Positions 34,966 through 41,906 of a stretch of DNA of 64,000 bases are shown one piece after another. The notes beneath the pieces were generated by a model that saw only the letters and a program-made list of their open reading frames with translations, had not been told where the DNA came from and did no database searches. Each line of letters opens with the position of its first letter. The stretch's first letter is position 1. A program made the translations under genes and the position numbers. This DNA is from Prevotella sp. (GTDB lineage Bacteria; Bacteroidota; Bacteroidia; Bacteroidales; Bacteroidaceae). The stretch lies in NCBI GenBank assembly GCA_017442825.1, contig JAFRYZ010000041.1:1-64000 (forward strand). Reading direction: 5' to 3'.

Positions 34966-37029
34966 TTACCCTACAAACTCTTGTTTTTTTATGAGTCGTA
35001 GCAGGTATTCCACAGCCTTAGGAGCCTTTTCGCGAGCATTTGCCAAATGCTGAGCGAACTCCTCTTCTGTCATTTCAGAATTAAAATCATCTACCAACTC
35101 ACGTGGAGCATCAGATGTTTTAACAAGCGCTAATCCTTTTCTCTTCATCAGATAACGAAGCGACAAAATTCCCTTGTCGTATCTGGGCTTTACCTTGATC
35201 AGTTCCTGCATCAAGTTCAGACCAGGGTCACCTATATACAATTCGTTAAGCATGGCTATCATGTAGAGAACTTTTGCATCGGGCATAGACATGTCGAACA
35301 CGTCGCCCATCAGCACGTTCACGGCATCTGCCTCTTGGTATCGCTCCATCTTTGCCAGACAGCGAGACTTCACATATAGCGCTTCCTGACATTGATGCAA
35401 TACCAATACGCCATCAACGTATTTCAATGCCTGCTCGTATTCTCCAGCATAGAGACTTAGCAACGCTACCAAAAACTTCGGAGCCCAATGATTGATAACC
35501 ATAAGCGACTCTGAAACTGTTTTGATTACGCCAAATAGTTCGTCATCGCAAATAACAGTATCAAGGAATCGTTTTGCCTGTTGCATAGCCTCCTTGATGT
35601 CGCCCTCCTCAGCTTTCTTTTGTACCAAAAACAGATACTGTTTTGCGGCTTCGTCGTAGTCATGATGATGCAGCAATTGATAGACGGCCTTGCCGCTCTC
35701 TATCTCGCTATTGATAACTTGGTCATTATTATACCCACTGGCATACATGAGAACCTCCCTACTCGTGTGAGCGTACTGAGGAATGATAGGGTGAGACAGG
35801 AACAATCCACCCAATGAGCGTACACGACTCAGCGCTACATAAAGCTGTCCTGCAGCAAACATACCTCTGCTCAGATCAAGGTAGAGTTTGTCGAAAGTCA
35901 TACCCTGACTCTTATGTACCGTGATAGCCCATGCCAGCCGGAGTGGATACTGCGTGAAGGTACCCATCAGTTCCTTCTTCATTTTGCGCTCTTCACGGTC
36001 ATATTCATAACTGTACGATTCCCAAGAGCAATTGGGTACCACATAAGTATCACCACCCTCGGTCTTTACCTGTATCTCGTCATTGGTTAGTTTAGCTACC
36101 GTTCCAATCGTTCCATTCACCCAACGCTTTTGTTGGTCATTGCGTGTGAACATCACCTGAGCACCCACCTTCAGCTTCAAGGTTAAGTCCACAGGGAAGC
36201 GCTTCTCCTCGAACTTTCCTGTGACGGTTCCCTCATAGGTGTACTCCTCTGACTCAATTTCAGACAAACGTTTCTGATTGATGGTGTCAGCAGTTCTATT
36301 GAGCGAAGCAAGTGTTATCACAGCACCATCATCCTTGGTAGGCATACCAACACGCTCATTCAGGTGCATCAGGTTCTCCGGTGTCGTCTTGTTCAGACGA
36401 ACATTCTCCAATATACGTAGGAAATCTTTATCCTCCTGACGATACACCTTCTGGAATTCAATCTTCACCATCCTCATTCGCTTGATGGCATCTGCCTTGT
36501 AGAAAAAGAAATCCTGTGTTTCGTAAAGATCACGCATCAGTTCACGCTCTGCACCTTGTTTTACTACTGGCGGCAGTTGGAACATGTCCCCCACGAAAAT
36601 AACTTGTTTTCCACCAAAAGGAAGTGAGCTTCGTAACGTTTTACGCATGGTATAGTCAATTGCGTCGATGATATCGCAACGCACCATGGACACCTCATCT
36701 ATAATAATGGTGTCCGTATGGACTAGCGTCAATATTTTTGACTGACTCATCTTTCCCATCGTACCTGGCGTGCAGACATCCATCGGCAGCCCGAAGAAAG
36801 AGTGGATGGTATCGCCACCAGCCAATATTGCAGCAACACCCGTCGGCGCAAGGGTGATGAATTGTTTATCCACCATCTTTTGCACCTTACGAAGGAAGGT
36901 CGTCTTACCTGTTCCAGCCCTTCCAGTGAGGAAGAAACTACTGTTCGTGTTGGCAATCAGTTCATAAGCCATCACCTGCTGCTTGTTCTCTTTGTCGATC
37001 ATGTTCTCCATCGTTTTAGTGTTCTCCAT
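34966..37029 (-). CDS. PIF1-like helicase with C-terminal TPR region
   Basis: 687 aa from ATG 37029 (a TTG 18 nt upstream opens the same frame). The SF1 PIF1/RecD-like helicase has Walker A GRAGTGKTTF (about 36-45), LAPTGVAAILAGGDTIHSFF, the DEVSM box, GDMFQLPPV and the C-terminal ITVHKSQGMTFDKLYLDL. A TPR-like helical tail (about 440-640) follows. Its start overlaps the preceding small gene by 14 nt. The N-terminus contains a duplicated MENTKT unit. It is likely co-transcribed with the two paralogous small genes upstream and the C-module gene downstream. Confidence 0.9.
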   Translation of the reverse strand: MENTKTMENMIDKENKQQVMAYELIANTNSSFFLTGRAGTGKTTFLRKVQKMVDKQFITLAPTGVAAILAGGDTIHSFFGLPMDVCTPGTMGKMSQSKILTLVHTDTIIIDEVSMVRCDIIDAIDYTMRKTLRSSLPFGGKQVIFVGDMFQLPPVVKQGAERELMRDLYETQDFFFYKADAIKRMRMVKIEFQKVYRQEDKDFLRILENVRLNKTTPENLMHLNERVGMPTKDDGAVITLASLNRTADTINQKRLSEIESEEYTYEGTVTGKFEEKRFPVDLTLKLKVGAQVMFTRNDQQKRWVNGTIGTVAKLTNDEIQVKTEGGDTYVVPNCSWESYSYEYDREERKMKKELMGTFTQYPLRLAWAITVHKSQGMTFDKLYLDLSRGMFAAGQLYVALSRVRSLGGLFLSHPIIPQYAHTSREVLMYASGYNNDQVINSEIESGKAVYQLLHHHDYDEAAKQYLFLVQKKAEEGDIKEAMQQAKRFLDTVICDDELFGVIKTVSESLMVINHWAPKFLVALLSLYAGEYEQALKYVDGVLVLHQCQEALYVKSRCLAKMERYQEADAVNVLMGDVFDMSMPDAKVLYMIAMLNELYIGDPGLNLMQELIKVKPRYDKGILSLRYLMKRKGLALVKTSDAPRELVDDFNSEMTEEEFAQHLANAREKAPKAVEYLLRLIKKQEFVG

Positions 37030-37540
37030 TGTTTTTGTGTTTTTCAAGTTTGGGTAGTATTTGGGTTAAACGTGTGTTGAAGTCAGAATCAAGGAAACTC
37101 TTGTAGCATCCGCTAATCAGTTCCTTAGCCTGCATACCAATCTGCTCTATAGGCACACAGATACGCTGCATCTTCATGACACCTGTCAGGAACTCCATGA
37201 CCATCTGCTCCGACTCTTGGCGGATGAAGTCCTCGTTGCGGAACACCTTGTCGTAGTCGCGTTTCTGGATGAGTTCCATCGTCTGTCCGTTAAAAGCATA
37301 TAGCTCGATACTGTCGATGTAGGTCCAACTATGATAAAATCCAACCTTCTCCACGATAGCGATGCGGTCGCAGAATCTTACACCGAGGTAGTAGCGGTGT
37401 CCGTTACTGCTCTCGTACTCGTCGCAGATGAACATCTTCTGACTGTTGTCCCAAGTAGGGATATGTACGCGAGGACTGCCGTATGTAGGCAGGATGCTGT
37501 CAAACAGATTCTTGTTGATTGCTTTGTTCAATGTAGCCAT
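37016..37540 (-). CDS. Paralogue B of a small tandem pair, unknown
   Basis: 174 aa from ATG 37540. The first ~80 codons of the longer open frame (to 37777) overlap the upstream gene in another frame and have unlike composition. The protein is related to paralogue A: both have YY.GVR..RI...E..G....Y...I.L..F.GQ....I...Y....R...FI..E...M..FL.G. It has no recognised domain. The stop overlaps the helicase start, which favours coupled translation. Confidence 0.7.
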   Translation of the reverse strand: MATLNKAINKNLFDSILPTYGSPRVHIPTWDNSQKMFICDEYESSNGHRYYLGVRFCDRIAIVEKVGFYHSWTYIDSIELYAFNGQTMELIQKRDYDKVFRNEDFIRQESEQMVMEFLTGVMKMQRICVPIEQIGMQAKELISGCYKSFLDSDFNTRLTQILPKLEKHKNNGEH

Positions 37541-37596
37541 TGTCTTATCGTTTTTGAGGTTGAACTTTGTGTTATTTTTGTCGCAAGCAGTCGCCC

Positions 37597-38052
37597 TTAG
37601 GCTAACCGCTTGTGCTGTGTCTCCTCTACCATACCTCTTGCGAAGCTGGCCAGCTCCTGTTCGCTGACGTGTGCACCTTGCAACTTCAGCTGCCCCTCCA
37701 AAAAGCCCTTTAGCATCAGAATGCTCTGCTCCTTGGCGAACTGCTCGCTGAAGACGCGGTAGTCGCATCCTCCCCAATACTTCTGTGCAATAAGCTGTGC
37801 CTTCTGCCCGTCGAAGCAGAACAGCTTGATGCCATTCAGGAAGGTATAGGCATAGCCCTGCCCCAGTTCGTAGTACACCACCAGCCGGTTCGAAAGACGT
37901 ACAGCCTTGTAGTACGTGTTACCTGCAGCACTGGTGTACCCTTGCGACAGGAACACATTCCTAGCGGCGTTATAAGTCACTTGCTCGCCAGAGAGTGCTG
38001 GTAGAGCCTTGGTTACGATGGTTTGGAGGGCTGTGTTCATCATAGCTGTCAT
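37597..38052 (-). CDS. Paralogue A of a small tandem pair, unknown
   Basis: 151 aa, first gene of the helicase operon. It aligns by eye with the neighbouring 174-aa protein over ~100 residues (YYKAVRLSNRLVVYYELG versus YYLGVRFCDRIAIVEKVG, and FLNGIKLFCFDGQKAQLI versus YIDSIELYAFNGQTMELI). A soluble alpha/beta protein of unknown function. Its promoter has the GGTTCC-type element shared with both kinase operons. Confidence 0.7.
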   Translation of the reverse strand: MTAMMNTALQTIVTKALPALSGEQVTYNAARNVFLSQGYTSAAGNTYYKAVRLSNRLVVYYELGQGYAYTFLNGIKLFCFDGQKAQLIAQKYWGGCDYRVFSEQFAKEQSILMLKGFLEGQLKLQGAHVSEQELASFARGMVEETQHKRLA

Positions 38053-38120
38053 CCTTTTTTAGTCCCCACCACTAACGTTTTGCAGCGTCAACTCTGGGGT
38101 GGTATCAGAGATTGACGCTG

Positions 38121-38191
38121 CAAAGATAAAGTGTCTTTTTCAACCTATCAAGAAAAACAACCTTGTGAACGGTTCCGTTCCACTTGGAACC
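38121..38191 (-). promoter_or_regulatory. GGTTCC-N9-GGAACC operator plus promoter (type 1)
   Basis: The element at 38171-38191 lies exactly 42 bp upstream of the minus-strand -7 box TATCTTTG (38121-38128) of the helicase operon. It can form an AACGGTTCC/GGAACCGTT stem and could also act as a weak 3' hairpin for the receiver gene that ends at 38201. Confidence 0.8.
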
Positions 38192-38200
38192 GTTTTACCA

Positions 38201-39349
38201 TTAATCTATTACTTGGAAATCTTCTTCACGTACAAAAAGAGGATAATATTTTTTCGTAGCAGAACTGGTGTTTGGTATAAAATTCGTGATTTTGACTTTC
38301 TTTCCAACTAAATCCATATTCTTAAGAAGAACAGAATAATCTTTTCCAATATGACAATAGCCTTTTTCATCCTTTTCTATAATCCCTTCATCTTGTTTTT
38401 GCCAATTTGACATGTTCTGCTGTTTATCTGTGTTTTTTTCTATGTAGGATATAAACCATGAAACAAGTTCAGTTATGGAAAAAAGTAAAGATCGTATTAT
38501 CAATGTGTCACTTCTTTCTGAAACAAATTGATGTACCTCATACTGAAGATTCGGTCCCTTATGTGACCCATCTTGTACCATCTCTACAACATATTGCATT
38601 AGCATATGCAGTGCTTTGGGCAACACCTCTTCGTTCAGATTATAGCCATTTGCTTTTGAACATAGGAATCGACTGAAATTGTTGAGCGAAAGATTTTCTG
38701 GAACAATTCCAAACTGAGCTGATACAGCATTCATATTATCAAGTATTTCTGTACGGAATCGATTGAAATAACTTTCTGTGTTGGTAAGAGACCCTTCTCG
38801 GCTTTGTATGAGCAGTTCTCTAATCAAGTTATATGATTTAGCTTCACATTGCTTGTCAAATACCAGAAAGTAATTCAGTTCTTTTTTATATTGATTATCT
38901 ATCTGAAATTCTACACTATTGATCTTGTCAACATCATTCTTTATTCTTTCGAGCAATGGTCGTGGACCATTACTTTTAAAGAATATGGCATTATTGTATT
39001 TGAAATAGGCCAACGACTCTTCATCTACAAGTTCTGATATATTAATTCGTTGTGTGTAGATGTAGAAAGGAATGTGTTTATATCCTTCCCTCAGAAACAT
39101 AGCTTTTCTGAGACCAGAAACTTCTCTTTCGTCTGATGGGGTAAAATCCTTTGCTGTAAAGTTTGCATCGACTATTACTGCATCAATTCGATGATTGACG
39201 TTTTTCAACATTTCTTCCAACATGACCGCATTATTGCATTTTACGACCTCAACATGCTGCATTGAAAGCAATGCTTTGCCGGTTTCATCCAGCAAAGCAT
39301 CGATTTCGTCATCAGCCCATATAATTTGATATGTCTTATCCATATGCAT
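38201..39349 (-). CDS. Response-regulator-like protein 1 with helical C-terminus
   Basis: 382 aa. Residues ~7-130 form a receiver domain with a complete phosphorylation site: Asp13/Asp14 (IIWADDE), acceptor Asp61 (AVIVDANF), Thr99 (FYIYTQR) and Lys125 (AIFFKSN). Residues ~150-310 are helical and include VVEMVQDGSHKGPN, which resembles the G-N-E-x-x-H core of DUF4145/HEPN-type domains. The last ~40 residues (LVGKKVKITNF...YYPLFVREEDFQVI) match the end of response-regulator-like protein 2. No DNA-binding domain is recognised. It follows the second kinase by 9 bp. Confidence 0.8.
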   Translation of the reverse strand: MHMDKTYQIIWADDEIDALLDETGKALLSMQHVEVVKCNNAVMLEEMLKNVNHRIDAVIVDANFTAKDFTPSDEREVSGLRKAMFLREGYKHIPFYIYTQRINISELVDEESLAYFKYNNAIFFKSNGPRPLLERIKNDVDKINSVEFQIDNQYKKELNYFLVFDKQCEAKSYNLIRELLIQSREGSLTNTESYFNRFRTEILDNMNAVSAQFGIVPENLSLNNFSRFLCSKANGYNLNEEVLPKALHMLMQYVVEMVQDGSHKGPNLQYEVHQFVSERSDTLIIRSLLFSITELVSWFISYIEKNTDKQQNMSNWQKQDEGIIEKDEKGYCHIGKDYSVLLKNMDLVGKKVKITNFIPNTSSATKKYYPLFVREEDFQVID

Positions 39350-39358
39350 ATAAAAAAA

Positions 39359-40666
39359 TTACAACGTTAAAGGAATGGAAATCATGAATGTTGTCCACCA
39401 TTCTTCTTTGTCTGGAGACGAGACCGCTTCGCTTATAAAGTCAAGAGTCCCTCCCATCACAGAAACTATTTTAAACACATGACTTCCGCCTAATCCCGAA
39501 CGACCTGTTTCTGTGCCAAATTTTCCAGAGGTAATGTATTCGTCAATGCTGAAGTCTTTCGGCATCGGCTTTCCATTATTACCAACAGCAATAATGATAG
39601 CATCCTCATCTCCAAGAGAAGTTCGATCAAGGTGTATCTTGACTTTGTTATCAGGGGATGAGGTTTTCTGGAACCCATGCCTGTTCGCATTGTCAAGCAG
39701 GCAGTCCATCATAATTGAAAGGGCAGTCTCATTGGCAAGGATAGTATTCTTCTCCTCCAATTCGCCATCACAATAGAATTCTATAGAGAAGGTTTTGGAG
39801 CCATAGTTTTCCCATCCAAGAATGTATCGCTCCATAAAGTCAACAATGCTAATCCTCTCCTTGGGATAATCATTGAAGTCAGCACCATTCATCTCTATGA
39901 GACGTTTGATATAGCCGAAGTTGTCTTGAATGTAAGCAATCCTCGACCTCCTCTCGTCATCTGTATCCAGCGAAAGAAGTTCCAACGCATTGTTAATACG
40001 TGTATAGGGTGTGCCTAACATGTGGATAAGATCTGAAGATGTCTTCTTGAGCATTTTCCGCTCTTTTGATGCCACAATATCATCAAGGTATTTTTCCTCG
40101 GCCTTGAATTCTGAGATTCTCACCTTCTGTTGTGACAAAGAACCTATCTTGCATCTTAAAGATACCCCATCATGACTGTCACTTATATCCAACAGGAAAC
40201 ATTCTTCCATCGTATGATAGACTACATCACCATGGGGAAATTCATCGGCTTCAAAATAAAGAGAATAGTCGCGACTATTGAGCAACTTCTCCCAAAAGCC
40301 TTGTCTGCACATGTAGAAGACGAACTCGGGAAGCATTTGACTGAAATCAAGGCTGAATATCAAAAAGCCTTTACGCACATATTTACCCTCACCAGTTTTG
40401 TCGAAACGCGCTGCTGGCACAAAAACAGGGTTATCCTGATTAGCCATTATGTAGGCCATGCGAGGATTCTTCATGTCTAGCACAAGTGCCTTAAAATCCA
40501 CTTTATGGAAGGTTTGAGCATTTACGACTCCGTCAGAGAGTTCTGATGGAATGACATAGATAGAATCCCAATCCTTTGCAAAGTTGTCAGCGGTGAACAC
40601 CTTACCTTTTGTCTCATCAAACTTTTCGAAATTAATCAAACTCAGACTACTGCCAAGATTACTCAT
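39359..40666 (-). CDS. Sensor histidine kinase with type I S-subunit-like N-terminus
   Basis: 435 aa from ATG 40666 (a TTG nine bases earlier is rejected). Residues ~30-185 resemble a specificity-subunit target-recognition half (KALVLDMKNPRMAYIMAN, GFLIFSLDFSQMLPEFVFYMCRQGFWEKLLN). A coiled coil follows, then an H-box HMLGTPYTRI (His215) and a GHKL ATPase with N-box CLLDNANRHGF, G1 AVGNNGKPMP and G2 GRSGLGG. No membrane segment is seen, so it is cytosolic. It probably phosphorylates the receiver protein encoded 9 bp downstream. Its promoter has the GGTTCC element. Confidence 0.82.
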   Translation of the reverse strand: MSNLGSSLSLINFEKFDETKGKVFTADNFAKDWDSIYVIPSELSDGVVNAQTFHKVDFKALVLDMKNPRMAYIMANQDNPVFVPAARFDKTGEGKYVRKGFLIFSLDFSQMLPEFVFYMCRQGFWEKLLNSRDYSLYFEADEFPHGDVVYHTMEECFLLDISDSHDGVSLRCKIGSLSQQKVRISEFKAEEKYLDDIVASKERKMLKKTSSDLIHMLGTPYTRINNALELLSLDTDDERRSRIAYIQDNFGYIKRLIEMNGADFNDYPKERISIVDFMERYILGWENYGSKTFSIEFYCDGELEEKNTILANETALSIMMDCLLDNANRHGFQKTSSPDNKVKIHLDRTSLGDEDAIIIAVGNNGKPMPKDFSIDEYITSGKFGTETGRSGLGGSHVFKIVSVMGGTLDFISEAVSSPDKEEWWTTFMISIPLTL

Positions 40667-40704
40667 AACAATCAAAAATTAAAAATTAAACTTTGTTTCG
40701 TTTG

Positions 40705-40775
40705 CAAAGGTAAAAACCGTTTTATATTGCCACAAGCATTTTTGTATTATGAATGGTTCCGTTCTATTGGGAACC
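40705..40775 (-). promoter_or_regulatory. GGTTCC-N9-GGAACC operator plus promoter (type 1)
   Basis: The element (40755-40775) ends 42 bp upstream of the minus-strand -7 box TACCTTTG (40705-40712). The -33 region reads ATGCTTGTGGCAAT, almost the same as at the methylase-like kinase promoter (ATGCTTGTAGCAAT). The element overlaps the last codons of the upstream receiver gene. Confidence 0.82.
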
Positions 40776-41906
40776 GTTTTGCTGCTCTTCTATAAGCTGA
40801 ATATTATAAGCGAAGAAGGGATAAAGCCTTGAAAGGTTGTCGTCGTTATTTGCACCATACTTTACTATTTTAACCTTTTTGCCTAACAATCCATTTTTAA
40901 GTACAAAGCCTGGATTAACTCCGAATTTGCTTCCTACATGATAGATTTTCTGGATTTCGATAATTCCCTCTAAATCATCATTTGTTGGCTTTTCAATCTT
41001 TACACACTTTCTTAAATTTTCCTCTCTATTTGGGTGCTCTTCGATATAATGGGACATCCAGTTAGCTATTTCGTACAGATTAAGAGATAAACTATAAAGA
41101 AGATAATGGGTCTTATTATTTTCATTTGGGTGTGAGAACTCATTCCCAATATTCTTGATCATAGCCATCATTGCACCTATGTATTCAGGAACTATATAAT
41201 CTCCTTGTTGCCCATATCGAACACCGGCATGAAAAGCTGGGTCTCCTACTAGATATCTATAGCACTGATCAATATTTGGCCTTCCTCCACTAAAACATTC
41301 ATTAGGTATTACTCCATTCTTGTTTGCATCTATATATACACATTCTAAAGCCTGACGAATTTGGTTATAGTATAGTTTTGAGTCAAAAGAGATATCAGAA
41401 TCAGGGTTATGCATTTTCTCAAAAATACTTATTATAGATTCACACACATCTTTGTTAATGCTTCCCAATAGTTCGACGACATCTTTATATAGTAGTTTTA
41501 CCTTAAATCTTTCGATATTATCTATTGTATTCCTTATGTCATCAAATAGTTTCTCATCATCAATGTCCTTAATATATATACGCTCATCTTTGAGCATCTC
41601 ATTATCTTTAACCTTGTCTTTCCCCGTAGAGATAAATCGAGGAATTTGTTTATGTTTTTCAGCAAGATACATAAGAGCCTTAAGAAGTCCCTTAGTCGAT
41701 GGTTCTTCATGATCGGACTTATCCTTTATTTCTCCGTCTAAAAGGACTGCATCCCAAGAATTAGGATGTTTGTCTAATTCATCCATCGCAGCCTTCTGGT
41801 ATGAATACGGATGAAGATGAATGTGAAGATCTTCACACTCATCTTTAAACTCCATCATTTTATTCCACTCGTCATCAATCCAGATGACATTATAGTCTTT
41901 CGCCAT
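40764..41906 (-). CDS. Response-regulator-like protein 2 with HEPN/DUF4145-like C-terminus
   Basis: 380 aa. The receiver domain (1-125) has Asp11/Asp12 (VIWIDDE), acceptor Asp57 (AVLLDGE), Ser93/Thr94 (FISTGKD) and Lys113. A helical region (~130-300) includes MIKNIGNEFSHPNENN (about 249-264), close to the core of DUF4145/HEPN-type domains, although the usual Arg before the His motif is Lys here. The C-terminal ~40 residues (LLGKKVKIVKYG...LYPFFAYNIQLIE) match response-regulator-like protein 1. It overlaps the methylase-like kinase gene by 17 nt, so the two are translationally linked. Confidence 0.82.
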   Translation of the reverse strand: MAKDYNVIWIDDEWNKMMEFKDECEDLHIHLHPYSYQKAAMDELDKHPNSWDAVLLDGEIKDKSDHEEPSTKGLLKALMYLAEKHKQIPRFISTGKDKVKDNEMLKDERIYIKDIDDEKLFDDIRNTIDNIERFKVKLLYKDVVELLGSINKDVCESIISIFEKMHNPDSDISFDSKLYYNQIRQALECVYIDANKNGVIPNECFSGGRPNIDQCYRYLVGDPAFHAGVRYGQQGDYIVPEYIGAMMAMIKNIGNEFSHPNENNKTHYLLYSLSLNLYEIANWMSHYIEEHPNREENLRKCVKIEKPTNDDLEGIIEIQKIYHVGSKFGVNPGFVLKNGLLGKKVKIVKYGANNDDNLSRLYPFFAYNIQLIEEQQNGSQ

